DNA from: Acidiferrobacterales bacterium
GTDB taxonomy: Bacteria; Pseudomonadota; Gammaproteobacteria; Acidiferrobacterales; JAJDNE01
DNA length: 42,059 bases
Direction: 5' to 3'
Assembly: GCA_022340825.1 (NCBI GenBank)
Contig: JAJDNE010000020.1
Coordinates: forward strand, 1-42,059
Notes under the pieces: generated by a model
Told to the model about the DNA's origin: nothing
The model's input: only the letters and a program-made list of their open reading frames with translations
Databases searched by the model: none
Part shown: piece after piece, positions 19,252 through 30,188 of the stretch
How positions within the stretch are numbered: position 1 is the first letter of the stretch
Layout: every line of letters starts with the position of its first letter
Translations under genes and position numbers: made by a program

Positions 19252-19866
19252 ATGAATATTCATAAATGCCTACGCTTCACGAGTGCCACGCTTTTACTGG
19301 CGACGGCATCGGTCAGTTATGCTTCTGGTCCTTGGTATGCTGGTGCCGCCGGTGGCTCTTCAAGCACCGGTGCAAGTATCGAGGAAATGCACCCAAACCT
19401 GGTGGCAGATCATGGCGCCATCAACTCTGTCCTTAGTAAGAGCACGTCTTCTACCGGCTGGAAGGCCTTCGTCGGTTACCAGTACAACCCTAAATTTGCA
19501 GTAGAAGGCAGCTATACGAGTTTTGGTACCTACTCGAGTGAAGTCGACACCGCAGGTGATGGCCTCATAACCACCAAATTGAATCCCACGGCCTGGTGTC
19601 TATCCGGCATCGGCACCCATTCTCTACAGAACAAGTTTGGTCTGACGGGGCGGGTCGGCATCTGCAAATGGGACGACGGCTTTTCCAGCAGCGTCGCCGA
19701 GCCGATTGCATACTCGGATGGATTTGCACCTGTTGTCGGCCTAGGCGCGAGCTTTGGCATCAATCCTAATCTGACGGTACGCGCGGAATATGAGCGGTAT
19801 TTTGGCGTCATCCATGGCGATAAGGAAGCAGACCTGATCTCGCTGGGTGTGGCTTTTGGCTTCTAG
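19252..19866 (+). CDS. OmpA-like small outer-membrane beta-barrel protein
   Basis: Signal peptide; 'KAFVGYQYNPKFAVEGSYTSFG', 'PVVGLGASFGINPNLTVRAEYERYFGV', C-terminal 'SLGVAFGF'. Confidence 0.8.
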   Translation: MNIHKCLRFTSATLLLATASVSYASGPWYAGAAGGSSSTGASIEEMHPNLVADHGAINSVLSKSTSSTGWKAFVGYQYNPKFAVEGSYTSFGTYSSEVDTAGDGLITTKLNPTAWCLSGIGTHSLQNKFGLTGRVGICKWDDGFSSSVAEPIAYSDGFAPVVGLGASFGINPNLTVRAEYERYFGVIHGDKEADLISLGVAFGF

Positions 19867-19907
19867 CATCCTATCGGGTCACGGTCGTCTGGCCTAGGTA
19901 CGCCTAA

Positions 19908-19946
19908 CAAGAATCCCCCTCTCCGATGCCGGACGGGGACTTCTTG
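19908..19946 (+). terminator. Possible terminator hairpin
   Basis: CAAGAATCCCC ... GGGGACTTCTTG imperfect stem downstream of the barrel gene. Confidence 0.45.
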
Positions 19947-20177
19947 TTTATGGGGCTGGTGGTTCTGATAATTGGGCCCAGCGGGACTCAAAACGCTCTC
20001 CGGCCTTTTTATTGCAGCAAAATGACAAGTATCACTTAGACCTAGATTCCTGCATTTTATGTGCTAGTTTTTATCTGTCGGGGGTCTATACGATCTCAAG
20101 CGCTGTTCAGAACGCCATCAGTCGCCAAAGGACCGTGCAAATCTATTCAATTTGTCGCTTAGCAAAGGAGAGCATAC

Positions 20178-20639
20178 ATGCTGGATTGGGTAAAAAATAT
20201 CTTCTCTGAAAAGGAAGTGAAGGAAATCAACGACCTGACACCCGGGGATGCAGCAAAAGCCCAGGCGCATGGCCTCGACTTCTCAAGTGCGATCGAAGCC
20301 CACCTTCGCTGGAAAATGCGCCTTGCCGATTATATCGCAGGCAAGAGTGAGGAGAACCTGGATCCCGAGACCATCGGACAAGACGATAAATGTATCCTTG
20401 GCCAATGGATCTACGATGTTGGCGGGCGCAATTTTGGCAATGAGCCTGGATTCAATGAACTGGTTGAAACCCATGCCCGCTTCCACAAATGTGCTGCGGA
20501 GGTTGTTCGCAAGGTCGATGCTGACCAGCGCGATGAAGCGAAACAGATGATTTCCCAAGGTGACTATGCAAGAGCCTCGATGCTGGTCATACGCCAACTC
20601 TCTTCCCTTTGGGGTCGCCTTGGCAGAGAAACCGCCTAA
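20178..20639 (+). CDS. Stand-alone CZB (chemoreceptor zinc-binding) domain protein
   Basis: 'AIEAHLRWKMRLADYI', 'DDKCILGQWIY', 'ETHARFHKCAAEVV' give the CZB His/Cys pattern with CxLGxW; no TM or MA domain. Confidence 0.85.
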   Translation: MLDWVKNIFSEKEVKEINDLTPGDAAKAQAHGLDFSSAIEAHLRWKMRLADYIAGKSEENLDPETIGQDDKCILGQWIYDVGGRNFGNEPGFNELVETHARFHKCAAEVVRKVDADQRDEAKQMISQGDYARASMLVIRQLSSLWGRLGRETA

Positions 20640-20667
20640 GAACGAGGTAATCTCGCTTTAAACAAAA

Positions 20668-20691
20668 ACAGCCCCTCTCGGGGCTGTTTTC
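20668..20691 (+). terminator. Rho-independent terminator
   Basis: ACAGCCCC-TCTC-GGGGCTGT followed by TTT. Confidence 0.8.
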
Positions 20692-21007
20692 AGTTCGGAG
20701 CCATATTTTCTGGGAATCTATTTACTCCGACTTCGCCGGTCATTTCTCCACCATACCCCTCCATCGTTCCATGCTTACGTCGGTACATCCATGGAGCAAC
20801 CTGGTGTAAATGAAGGCTGAAAAGGCTCACGATGCCGGCCAACGCGGCGAATACACCGCCGGCAATACCTCGACCGGGCAAGTGGTCCAGAATCATCATT
20901 GGCGCAAGTCCGAAAAAGTGGCGCACCACAACAAGGGCCGGAATTGCCAGGCCGAGACCGACAAATACAGTAGCGGCAATAAGGTCTTCGCGAGAATTGT
21001 ATTTCAC
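20690..21007 (-). CDS. Small membrane protein of unknown function
   Basis: 105 aa with two hydrophobic helices; convergent with the CZB gene across the terminator. Confidence 0.6.
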   Translation of the reverse strand: MKYNSREDLIAATVFVGLGLAIPALVVVRHFFGLAPMMILDHLPGRGIAGGVFAALAGIVSLFSLHLHQVAPWMYRRKHGTMEGYGGEMTGEVGVNRFPENMAPN

Positions 21008-21070
21008 ATTAATCGGATTCGATTGATCCTATATCCACTACCATCCGCCCATCAACCCCGATGACCCGCG

Positions 21071-21586
21071 CTAATCCAAATAATTCACCAACTCCGCATC
21101 GGTATTTCGCAAACGCTGACTGATTAGCCTTGCCATTTCGCGGTAGAGCTTCGCCCCCAGCGCAGGGCTTTCTGATACCAGGTCATTCAAACTTTTTTCG
21201 GTGAGTGCTGCGAGCAATACTGGCTCTGCGGCAACGGCTGTGGCGGAATGGGGTTCGCCATCGATGAGCGACATCTCGCCCGCCATGTGGCCGGACGGGA
21301 CATCGGTGATCTTTCGGCTTTTACCAGTACCCGTCTCTTTTACTACATCCAGCGATCCATCGATGATGATGCAGAGATAGCCGGCCTTCTGGCCTTCGAG
21401 GAAAACGGCATCGCCCTTCTCGGCCTTGTAGCCTTTCAGGTGCTGGCAGAGCCGCGCGATTTCATCGTCAGTAAAATCCCTGAACAAGGGATTTTTGGAT
21501 AGCTTGGATTTGATGAGTTGCTTGAGCGGATCGTGCTCCGTGATCCGGGATAATCCATCCAGCCCTGCTGGCGATTGCGCCGACAT
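21071..21586 (-). CDS. Cyclic nucleotide-binding-domain protein without DNA-binding domain
   Basis: 'LKGYKAEKGDAVFLEGQKAGYLCIIIDGSLDVV...GHMAGEMSLIDGEPHSATAVAAEPVLLAAL'; ends soon after the CNBD. Confidence 0.88.
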   Translation of the reverse strand: MSAQSPAGLDGLSRITEHDPLKQLIKSKLSKNPLFRDFTDDEIARLCQHLKGYKAEKGDAVFLEGQKAGYLCIIIDGSLDVVKETGTGKSRKITDVPSGHMAGEMSLIDGEPHSATAVAAEPVLLAALTEKSLNDLVSESPALGAKLYREMARLISQRLRNTDAELVNYLD

Positions 21587-21705
21587 ACTCCACTCCTCCC
21601 TGTTTAATAGATTCTCCTGATATACACCGCGCGGATTACAGGCGCGGGTGAGACCAGCATCTTACAACGTGAATAACCGACGGGGCCAGTGAGTCTTCGG
21701 CTGGG

Positions 21706-22515
21706 CTAGCCTTTAACGCCGTAACCCAACCATGCCTGGGCGCTCAAGTTTTTCGAATCGCCGATAGTCTTTTGTAAGTAGTCCAGAGCTATTTTAGATT
21801 TCTCCCGCCACTGTTCTTCGGTCATGCTGTTTTTCACCATCACCAGTGGCGCAGCGCCCTTGACCGTGTCTTCCCAGAAACTGTCAATGGATGTTATCTC
21901 CGTACCGCATGACACGGGCTCGATCCTGACATCCTTGAATCCGGCCTTGGTCATTTCTTCGCGGAAGAACTCGGGATTCTCCAGGGATTCCACGTTCTGC
22001 TGCGGCTTGGGCATGCTAGGCATCATCTCCCTTAGTGCGCCAAAGACCGCCTGCTGCAACGGGGAGTCGGATAGCGGTGCCCAGCTGGAGATAACGACAA
22101 CACCGCCGGGCTTGAGGGTGCGATAGATTTCCCGGTAGCCCTTCATGCGATCGGGAAAAAACATGAGGCCGAACATGGAAAAGGCTGCATCAAAGGAATT
22201 ATCCTCGAAGGGCAGCGCCTGCCCGTCGCCACACCAGGTTTCAATATTCTTGATGCCTTCGCTTTCGAGGGTATGGTTCAGAATCCCGATCATCTCCCGC
22301 GAAAAATCCACTGCCTTAACCTGGTCGACATCTTTCGCAGCGGTCAGCGCCAGCGTTCCCGGCCCGCAAGCCAGGTCGAGAATCCTGCTTTGACTATCGA
22401 GGTTCACCATTGCCAGGGCGGCATCCGTATAGCCCTGGAACACGGCCATGGTGATTTCCGAATAGCCCTTGGCGACCAGGTCCCAGGGCTCGTGGCTACT
22501 TAGGTCAATTCCCAT
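21706..22515 (-). CDS. Class I SAM-dependent methyltransferase
   Basis: 'SRILDLACGPGTLALTAAK', 'CGDGQALPFEDNSFDAAFSMFGLMFFPD', 'LKPGGVVVISSW'. Confidence 0.93.
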   Translation of the reverse strand: MGIDLSSHEPWDLVAKGYSEITMAVFQGYTDAALAMVNLDSQSRILDLACGPGTLALTAAKDVDQVKAVDFSREMIGILNHTLESEGIKNIETWCGDGQALPFEDNSFDAAFSMFGLMFFPDRMKGYREIYRTLKPGGVVVISSWAPLSDSPLQQAVFGALREMMPSMPKPQQNVESLENPEFFREEMTKAGFKDVRIEPVSCGTEITSIDSFWEDTVKGAAPLVMVKNSMTEEQWREKSKIALDYLQKTIGDSKNLSAQAWLGYGVKG

Positions 22516-22616
22516 GACTGCCTCCTCTCGATTTTTATTCTTATTGCGAACTCAGGAGTAACTTTATCCTGGTCTATCCAGCCTGCTCGTGGCGAAAGGC
22601 CTACGATACGGGCAGC

Positions 22617-23681
22617 TCATTGCGTCGCCTGCTGCACGAACACCGTCTGTGTAGGATAGGCAAACTCGATACCTTCTTGCTCAAAGCGCTCGTGGATTCG
22701 CAGATTGATCGCCTGCTGGATATCCATGTACTGGTTGTAATCGGGGCCCAACACAAAATAGACCGACACGAACACCAGGGCGGAATCACCGTACTCAAAA
22801 AAGTGCGAGCGGTCAAAGCGGGTGGTGTCCTCCCGTTCTACTGCCTCGCGAATGATTCCCGGTATTTCGGCAAGTTTGTCGCGCGGCGTTTGGTAGGTTA
22901 CCCCGATCTTGAACTCCACCCGGCGCTCGAACATACGACCATAGTTGCGGATACGGCTGTTCAACAGGTCGGCATTGGCAAACACCAGTTGTTCGCCGGA
23001 GAGGCTGCGCAGGCGAGTGGTCTTAAGGCCCACCTGCTCTACCGTGCCAAGCAAATCACCAACGATCAGGAAGTCACCGACGACAAAAGGTTTGTCCAAA
23101 ACGATGGACAACGAGGCAAACAGATCACTGAGAATGGTCTGCACCGCCAGGGCCAGGGCGATGCCGCCGACACCGAGGCCCGCTACCAGGGCGGTAATGT
23201 TGATGCCCAGGTTGTCCAGAACCAACAGCAACACAATTGACCATAAAATAAAGCGCCCGATGTAGCTCAATAGATTGAGCGTGGTGATGCTGGCCGGGTC
23301 CTTTTCCAGTTGCCGCTGATGATATTGTTTGATCATCACCTGGAGGGCAATGGCACCCCAGAGCCCCGCCTGGATCAACAGCGCAAGAACGACAACCGTG
23401 GACCCAATCTTGTGCGTTCTCTCCGGCAATTCAAGAGCAAGTGCACCGACAAACACGGCGACAATTAGCACGAAGAGCCACTTGGTCCGCCCAAGCATGG
23501 CCAGCAGTACCGACCACAATGGTGCGCTGGTACGCGTTGCAAGGCGGGTGAATAGTCTGCGCAAAAGAATACGTAGGACGCCCGCTGCAAAGATAATCGC
23601 AACGGTGATGGCCAAGGCTATCGCCCACATCAGAAGCGTGTTGCCCACGATTTCGTTCTGGAGGAATTCGGGGATGGTCAT
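22617..23681 (-). CDS. MscS-family mechanosensitive ion channel
   Basis: 'ALVAGLGVGGIALALAVQTILSDLFASLSIVLDKPFVVGDFLIVGDLLGTVEQVGLKTTRLRSLSGEQLVFANADLL'. Confidence 0.95.
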   Translation of the reverse strand: MTIPEFLQNEIVGNTLLMWAIALAITVAIIFAAGVLRILLRRLFTRLATRTSAPLWSVLLAMLGRTKWLFVLIVAVFVGALALELPERTHKIGSTVVVLALLIQAGLWGAIALQVMIKQYHQRQLEKDPASITTLNLLSYIGRFILWSIVLLLVLDNLGINITALVAGLGVGGIALALAVQTILSDLFASLSIVLDKPFVVGDFLIVGDLLGTVEQVGLKTTRLRSLSGEQLVFANADLLNSRIRNYGRMFERRVEFKIGVTYQTPRDKLAEIPGIIREAVEREDTTRFDRSHFFEYGDSALVFVSVYFVLGPDYNQYMDIQQAINLRIHERFEQEGIEFAYPTQTVFVQQATQ

Positions 23682-23794
23682 GACCTGACCTATTTTTTCA
23701 CAGGCGAGTCAGTACATCAAAAAAATGGGGAAAAAATACCTTAATGACCTGTCGCCTACTGCACCGATGGGGCAGTAGCGGTTTGGGGGAAACC

Positions 23795-25240
23795 TCAGGC
23801 GACGGCCTGAATGGCTTTCCGACAGAGATCTATCAGTGTGCCGACCCACGGCAGCACCAGCAGCAGGGCCAGCGCATTGATGGACAGGACAGCGCGCATG
23901 TCGGCGCCGGCAACGATGGGCTCGCTGGTCTCCGGCTGGTCGAAATACATGAGCTTGATCACACGCAGGTAGTAGTAGGCGCCGATGACCGCCATCAGCA
24001 CCGAGACGATCGCCAGCCACAACAGGCCAGCATCGATAACCGATTGAACCACCATCAGCTTGGCATAAAAACCAATCGTCGGCGGGACACCGGCCATGGA
24101 AAACATCACCAGTAGCATCAGGAATGCGACCCACGGGCTGCGCTTGGAGAGGCCCTTGAAGTCATCCAGCTTGTCGGCCTCGAAGCCCTGGCGTGACAGC
24201 AGGACGATAATGCCGAAGGAACCCAGGCTCATGACCGCGTAGGCCAATACGTAGAACATCGCCGAGCCGTAGCCGTTCGCGGTGCCACTTAATATGCCGA
24301 GCAGGAAGAAACCCATGTGCGAGATCGCGGAGTACGCCAGCATACGCTTGATGTTGGTCTGGGAGATGGCAATGAGATTACCCAGGCCCATGGAAAGGAT
24401 GGCGAGGATAATCAGCATGCCCTGCCAGGAGGCCACCATGCCCTCGAGCCCGCCAACCAGCAGGCGCATGATCATGGCAAAGGCCGCGATCTTCGGTGCG
24501 GAACTGATATAGAGCGCAACTGACGTCGGTGCGCCATGATAGACATCCGGCACCCACATATGGAACGGCACCGCACCGACCTTGAATGCCAGGCCGACGA
24601 CAATAAATACCAGGCCGAACACCAGGATGATGTCGTCTGCCTTCATCTGCGCAACGGCACTCTTCACGCCCGCGACATCCAGCGTGCCGGTCGCACCATA
24701 GAGCATGGACATACCGTAAAGCAGCATGCCTGAGGCAATGGCGCCCAGCACAAAATACTTCATCGCCGCCTCGGTTGATTCACCGGAGTCGCGATTCATG
24801 GCCACCATGGTGTAAAGGCTGAGCGACAGCAGCTCCAGGCCTAGGTAAATGGTCAGGAAGTGACTGGCGGAGACCATCACCATCATGCCGAGCAGACCGA
24901 ACAGGCCGATAACAAAATATTCACCACGGAACATATGGCGTAAGCGGATATAATCGCGCGAGTAGACAAAGGCAACGAACACCGCCACGTACATACCCAG
25001 CTTGAGCAAATCGCCCATGGGGTCCTTGATATACATGCCGCCAAAGGTGCTGACACTTGTGCTACTCATGCTGGTCAGCGTGAGCAATACGGCGCCGACC
25101 AGTGTCGCCTGCGCCAGCAGGTACGTCACAACGCGCGAACGATCAGTGAGCAACAGATCCACCATCAAGATGACACACGCCATGGTGAGCACGAAGATCT
25201 CGGGTATGGCTGGCGTGAAATTTGGTATCTCGATCGTCAT
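23795..25240 (-). CDS. nuoN: NADH-quinone oxidoreductase subunit N
   Basis: Antiporter-like subunit; operon position after nuoM. Confidence 0.97.
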   Translation of the reverse strand: MTIEIPNFTPAIPEIFVLTMACVILMVDLLLTDRSRVVTYLLAQATLVGAVLLTLTSMSSTSVSTFGGMYIKDPMGDLLKLGMYVAVFVAFVYSRDYIRLRHMFRGEYFVIGLFGLLGMMVMVSASHFLTIYLGLELLSLSLYTMVAMNRDSGESTEAAMKYFVLGAIASGMLLYGMSMLYGATGTLDVAGVKSAVAQMKADDIILVFGLVFIVVGLAFKVGAVPFHMWVPDVYHGAPTSVALYISSAPKIAAFAMIMRLLVGGLEGMVASWQGMLIILAILSMGLGNLIAISQTNIKRMLAYSAISHMGFFLLGILSGTANGYGSAMFYVLAYAVMSLGSFGIIVLLSRQGFEADKLDDFKGLSKRSPWVAFLMLLVMFSMAGVPPTIGFYAKLMVVQSVIDAGLLWLAIVSVLMAVIGAYYYLRVIKLMYFDQPETSEPIVAGADMRAVLSINALALLLVLPWVGTLIDLCRKAIQAVA

Positions 25241-25279
25241 TACATTTTTTCCATTGCTATATCGCGCGATTGGCCGGCA

Positions 25280-26767
25280 CTAGAGTTTGGAAACGCTCGC
25301 CTGTTGTAACAGGTGATCCACCGACGTGTGCATGACTTCCACAAACGGGTACGGCCACAGGCCCATCACCAGCACGGTAACGGCCAGGATCGCCAGGAAC
25401 AGGATCTCTCGCGGCGTTGCATCTTCCAGCGCCTCGACCTTGTCATTGGCGACCTTGCCGAAAATCACGCGCTTGTACATCCACAGGCTGTAGGCAGCAC
25501 CAAAGATCAGCGTGGTCGCGGCCAGGAAGGCGTACCAGAAGTTTGCCTGGAACGAGCCCAGGATAACCAGGAACTCACCGACAAAGCCGGACGTACCGGG
25601 CAGACCACTGTTGGCCATGGCAAATAACATAAAGAATGCTGCGAATACCGGCATCTTGTTGGCGACGCCGCCGTAGTCGCCAATCTGGCGTGAGTGCAGT
25701 CGGTCGTACATGACGCCGACACACAGGAACAAGGCGCCGGAAATAAAGCCGTGCGACACCATCTGGACGATGCCGCCTTCCATGCCCTGCGGATTGAAGA
25801 TAAAGAATCCGAGGGTGACAAAGCCCATGTGGGCAATGGACGAATAAGCGATCAGTTTCTTCATGTCTTCCTGCACCAGCGCGACCAGGCCAATGTAGAC
25901 CACGGCGATCAACGACAGGGTAATCATGAACCAGGCCAGTTCATGGCTGGCGTCGGGCGTGATCGGCAGATTGAAACGCAGGAAACCGTAGGCACCGACC
26001 TTCAACATGATCGCTGCCAGCACCACGGAGCCGCCGGTGGGTGCTTCGACGTGCGCATCCGGCAACCAGGTATGCACCGGGAACATCGGCACTTTAACGG
26101 CAAAGGCGGCAAAGAACGCCAGGAAGATCAGGATCTGCTCGGTCAGACCCAGCTTCACTGCGTGGAAATCAAGAATGCTGAAGCTGTTACCTGCCTGGTA
26201 ATAGAGATAAATCAACGTCACCAGCATCAGCACCGAACCAAGAAAGGTATAAAGGAAGAACTTGATCGCGGCATAGACGCGATTCGGGCCACCCCAGATG
26301 CCAATGATCAGGTACATCGGTACCAGCATCGCCTCCCAGAAGACATAGAACAGAATGCCATCGAGCGCCGAGAACACGCCGACGATGAGCCCTTCCATAA
26401 TCAGGAACGAGGCCATGTACAGCGCCACTTTTTCCTTGATCACCTTCCAGCCGGCAATGACCACCAGCGGCGTGATAAACGTCGTCAGGATGATCAGCAG
26501 TAATGAAATGCCATCAATACCCAGGTAGTAGTAGACATTGAACGCGGCAATCCAGGGTGTGGCGCCCTTCTCGACAAACTGCATCGAGGCGGTGGCGGGA
26601 TCAAAGTGGGTATACAGCGGAATGCTTAGGACAAACGCGGCAACGGAAACACCCAAACTGATCCATCTGGCCAGCGGCGCATTCTTGTCATCGCCGGTGA
26701 GCAATACCAGCACACCGCCTGCGATGGGCAGCCAGATAACCAGACTGAGTAAATAATCAGTAAACAT
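25280..26767 (-). CDS. nuoM: NADH-quinone oxidoreductase subunit M
   Basis: 'DGISLLLIILTTF', 'FYVFWEAMLVPMYLIIGIWGG', 'FLYTFLGSVLML'. Confidence 0.97.
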   Translation of the reverse strand: MFTDYLLSLVIWLPIAGGVLVLLTGDDKNAPLARWISLGVSVAAFVLSIPLYTHFDPATASMQFVEKGATPWIAAFNVYYYLGIDGISLLLIILTTFITPLVVIAGWKVIKEKVALYMASFLIMEGLIVGVFSALDGILFYVFWEAMLVPMYLIIGIWGGPNRVYAAIKFFLYTFLGSVLMLVTLIYLYYQAGNSFSILDFHAVKLGLTEQILIFLAFFAAFAVKVPMFPVHTWLPDAHVEAPTGGSVVLAAIMLKVGAYGFLRFNLPITPDASHELAWFMITLSLIAVVYIGLVALVQEDMKKLIAYSSIAHMGFVTLGFFIFNPQGMEGGIVQMVSHGFISGALFLCVGVMYDRLHSRQIGDYGGVANKMPVFAAFFMLFAMANSGLPGTSGFVGEFLVILGSFQANFWYAFLAATTLIFGAAYSLWMYKRVIFGKVANDKVEALEDATPREILFLAILAVTVLVMGLWPYPFVEVMHTSVDHLLQQASVSKL

Positions 26768-26793
26768 GAATTCCCAATTTCGTTATTTTTTTC

Positions 26794-28758
26794 TTACCGT
26801 TTCAGGAACAGCGTCAGTAACAGGAACAAACCAATAATCATGGCGAACGCGTAGTGATACACGTAGCCGGACTGGATCGTTCGTATCCACGCCGACACGC
26901 GCCCTACCACCCAGGCACTGCCGTTCACAATCAGGCCGTCGATGATCCTGACATCGCCAATCTTCCACAGACCGCGACCGATGGCACGCGCGCCGTTGGC
27001 AAACGTCGCGAAATAGATTTCGTCAATCCAATATTTGTTTTCCAGCGCGCGATAGAGCAGACCGGCGCGCTGTGCAATCTTCTCGGGCAAATGCGTAAAG
27101 CGGCTATAGAGCAGCCAGGCCAGGACCCAGCCGGTCATGGTCAGTAAAAACGGCGCTGCGGTCAGGCCATGGGCAATGAACGGCCCGACACCATCCCAGT
27201 CCTCTTTCAGCTCAGCCAGTACGTCGTGCGCTGGCAAGACCATGATCGAATCACCAAAGAAATTGGCAAACAACATGGGCTCGACAAGAATTGCGCCAAT
27301 GAAAATCGACGGGATCGCCAGCAGAACAAGCGGCACCGTCACCACCAGTGGCGATTCTTTCAGATGTTCTTCCGTGTGTTTGTCCATCCGCGGTTTGCCG
27401 TGGAAGGTCATGTACAGCAAGCGGAACGAATAGAAGGAAGTAACCAGGATACCGGCAGTGACACAGAGAAATGCGTAATCGGCGCCCCAGAGCTTTGAAT
27501 AGTAAACCGACTCGACAATGCCGTCCTTGGAGAAAAAGCCCGACAACCCGGGGAACCCTACCAGCGCCAGGGTGCCAATCCAGGCGGTAACACCGGTAAT
27601 CGGCATGTACTTCATCAGGCCACCCATCTTGCGCATGTCCTGCTCGTGATGCATGGCGATGATGACCGAACCAGCACCGAGGAACAGAAGCGCCTTGAAG
27701 AAGGCATGCGTTGCCAGGTGGAAAATGCCGGCCGCGTAGGCGGATGAACCGAGCGCAACGGTCATGTAACCGAGTTGTGACAGCGTTGAGTAAGCCACGA
27801 CACGCTTGATGTCGTTCTGCACGATACCGATGAGACCCATGAACAGCGCCGTCGTCGCGCCGATCACCAGCACCACGCTAAGCGCAGTCGTCGACAGCTC
27901 ATAGAGCGGCGACATGCGCGCGACCATGAAGATACCGGCGGTCACCATGGTGGCGGCGTGAATCAGTGCCGAAATCGGGGTCGGGCCTTCCATCGAATCC
28001 GGCAGCCAGACGTGCAGTGGCACCTGTGCCGATTTACCCATGGCGCCAATGAACAGCAAGATGCAGATCACCGTCATCAGGCTCCAGTCCATGCCGGGGA
28101 TTATCTGCATGGTGGTTTCCATGTGACTCGGGGCAATGGCAAACACGGCGCTGTAATCCAGTGTGCCGAAGTACATGTAGATGGCGGCGATGCCAAGCAG
28201 GAAACCGAAGTCACCAACGCGGTTGACCAGGAACGCCTTCAGGTTGGCGTAGATAGCGGTATCGCGCGTGTACCAGAAACCGATGAGTAAATACGAAACA
28301 AGGCCCACCGCCTCCCAGCCGAAGAACAGCTGCAGGAAGTTATTCGACATCACCAGCATCAGCATGGAGAAGGTAAACAAGGCGATGTAACTGAAGAAAC
28401 GCTGGTAACCCGGGTCTTCATGCATGTAGCCAATGGTGTAGATATGCACCATTAACGACACGAACGTGACCACCACCAGCATTACCGACGTCAGCTGATC
28501 AATCAGGAAGCCGATACTGAGCGGTATGCCGCCACTGACGGCCCACTTGTACACCTCGCCGTTGTAGGTGTTGCCGTTTTCATGGACGTCGATAAAGACG
28601 CCGATAGAAAGAATGAAGGAGACCGCGACACCGAGAATGGTGACCCAGTGCGAACCGCTGCGGCCGATCTTCTTGCCCAACAGGCCAGCCAGGATGGCTC
28701 CGGCAAGCGGCGCCAGCGGAATCATCAGGTAAACAGTTTTAATATCCATTCCGAACAT
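26794..28758 (-). CDS. nuoL: NADH-quinone oxidoreductase subunit L
   Basis: 'FGWEAVGLVSYLLIGFWY', 'VPLHVWLPDSMEGPTPISALIHAATMVTAG'. Confidence 0.97.
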   Translation of the reverse strand: MFGMDIKTVYLMIPLAPLAGAILAGLLGKKIGRSGSHWVTILGVAVSFILSIGVFIDVHENGNTYNGEVYKWAVSGGIPLSIGFLIDQLTSVMLVVVTFVSLMVHIYTIGYMHEDPGYQRFFSYIALFTFSMLMLVMSNNFLQLFFGWEAVGLVSYLLIGFWYTRDTAIYANLKAFLVNRVGDFGFLLGIAAIYMYFGTLDYSAVFAIAPSHMETTMQIIPGMDWSLMTVICILLFIGAMGKSAQVPLHVWLPDSMEGPTPISALIHAATMVTAGIFMVARMSPLYELSTTALSVVLVIGATTALFMGLIGIVQNDIKRVVAYSTLSQLGYMTVALGSSAYAAGIFHLATHAFFKALLFLGAGSVIIAMHHEQDMRKMGGLMKYMPITGVTAWIGTLALVGFPGLSGFFSKDGIVESVYYSKLWGADYAFLCVTAGILVTSFYSFRLLYMTFHGKPRMDKHTEEHLKESPLVVTVPLVLLAIPSIFIGAILVEPMLFANFFGDSIMVLPAHDVLAELKEDWDGVGPFIAHGLTAAPFLLTMTGWVLAWLLYSRFTHLPEKIAQRAGLLYRALENKYWIDEIYFATFANGARAIGRGLWKIGDVRIIDGLIVNGSAWVVGRVSAWIRTIQSGYVYHYAFAMIIGLFLLLTLFLKR

Positions 28759-28761
28759 GGC

Positions 28762-29067
28762 CTACCCCTTCAGCGCGTCCAGGTCGTCGACATTAATGGT
28801 GCGACGGTTACGGAACAGCACGATCAGTATCGCGAGACCAATAGCGGATTCGGCAGCGGCTACGGTCAGGATGAAAAAGACAAACACCTGTCCGGCCATA
28901 TCGCCGAGGTAATAGGAGAAGGCAATAAAATTCATATTGACCGACAGCAGCATCAGCTCAATGGCCATCAGCAATATCACGACGTTCTTACGATTCAGGA
29001 AGATACCCATTATCGAAATGGCAAACAGTATCGCGGCCAGGATCAGGACTTCATGCAAAGGAATCAT
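28762..29067 (-). CDS. nuoK: NADH-quinone oxidoreductase subunit K
   Basis: '[27 protein letters not shown]', '[19 protein letters not shown]'. Confidence 0.97.
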   Translation of the reverse strand: MIPLHEVLILAAILFAISIMGIFLNRKNVVILLMAIELMLLSVNMNFIAFSYYLGDMAGQVFVFFILTVAAAESAIGLAILIVLFRNRRTINVDDLDALKG

Positions 29068-29672
29068 GATCGTTTCTCCGATTTCATTTGCACCAGCCGT
29101 ACGCGATCTTCGCGACGTACTTTTATCTGCTCCGACGGATTCTGATACTTGATGTGTTTGCGACGGGCACGCAGTGTCAGGGTGATGGCGGCAACAATCG
29201 CCACCAGCAGGATCACTGCCGCGATCTCGAACGGGTAGACGTAAGCCGTATAGATCAGCATCCCCAATGCGTGGGTATTGCTGTAGTCAGCCGCGTGTTC
29301 CAGCGGCACCGGCATATTCTGCGGGCTGAACATGTCTGAACTCAGGACGATTACCATCTCCAGTACCAGCAAGACGGCGACGATACCGCCCATTGGCAGG
29401 TACTCGCCAAATCCCTCGCGCATCTTTGCGAGGTCGACATCCAGCATCATGACGACAAACAGGAACAACACCATCACGGCGCCGACATAAACCAGTACCA
29501 GGGCAATACCGAGGAACTCTGCTTCCATCATCACCCACAGGCAGGCAGCCGAGAAGAATGCCAACACAAGGAACAGCGCAGACTTCACCGGGTGGCGAAT
29601 AGTCACCACCATCGCAGCAGCAAACAGCAGGATGCCGCCAAACAGGTAGAACAATGCGTGGGTAAAAGTCAT
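29064..29672 (-). CDS. nuoJ: NADH-quinone oxidoreductase subunit J
   Basis: '[30 protein letters not shown]'. Confidence 0.97.
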   Translation of the reverse strand: MTFTHALFYLFGGILLFAAAMVVTIRHPVKSALFLVLAFFSAACLWVMMEAEFLGIALVLVYVGAVMVLFLFVVMMLDVDLAKMREGFGEYLPMGGIVAVLLVLEMVIVLSSDMFSPQNMPVPLEHAADYSNTHALGMLIYTAYVYPFEIAAVILLVAIVAAITLTLRARRKHIKYQNPSEQIKVRREDRVRLVQMKSEKRS

Positions 29673-29686
29673 TTCAAAATATATCC

Positions 29687-30172
29687 CTAGCGATACTTGG
29701 CGTCTTTTGCGCGCGCAGCAGCAATTTCTTTTTCATACATGTCGCCATTCGCCAGCAACATCTCCTTGGTGTAGAGCAAATCGCCCCGCTTCTCGCCGTG
29801 GTACTCGAAAACATGGGTCTCGACGATGGCATCAACCGGGCACGCCTCTTCGCAGAAACCGCAGAAGATGCACTTGGTCATATCGATGTCGTACCGCGTG
29901 GTTCGGCGCGTGCCGTCATCGCGCTGTTCAGACTCAATGGTTATTGCCATTGCCGGGCAGATGGCTTCGCACAGCTTACAAGCGATACAACGCTCTTCAC
30001 CGTTGGGATAGCGACGCTGGGCATGCAGGCCCCTAAAGCGTGGCGACATCGGCGTGTATTCTTCCGGGTACTGCACCGTAATCTTGCGTTGGAACAGGTG
30101 GCTACCGGTGACCGCCAGACCTTTCCATAACTCGAATAAGGTAAAGCTCTTGATGAAATGACTAATGCTCAT
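29687..30172 (-). CDS. nuoI: NADH-quinone oxidoreductase subunit I
   Basis: Two 4Fe-4S motifs '[16 protein letters not shown]' and '[16 protein letters not shown]'; start [10 protein letters not shown] chosen over the longer ORF. Confidence 0.97.
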   Translation of the reverse strand: MSISHFIKSFTLFELWKGLAVTGSHLFQRKITVQYPEEYTPMSPRFRGLHAQRRYPNGEERCIACKLCEAICPAMAITIESEQRDDGTRRTTRYDIDMTKCIFCGFCEEACPVDAIVETHVFEYHGEKRGDLLYTKEMLLANGDMYEKEIAAARAKDAKYR

Positions 30173-30188
30173 ATCTTTCACCTTGCTC

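Noticed and set aside
25694-26503. 269-aa plus-strand ORF rich in His/Gln/Arg
   Set aside because: Antisense shadow of nuoM; low-information composition and no motif.
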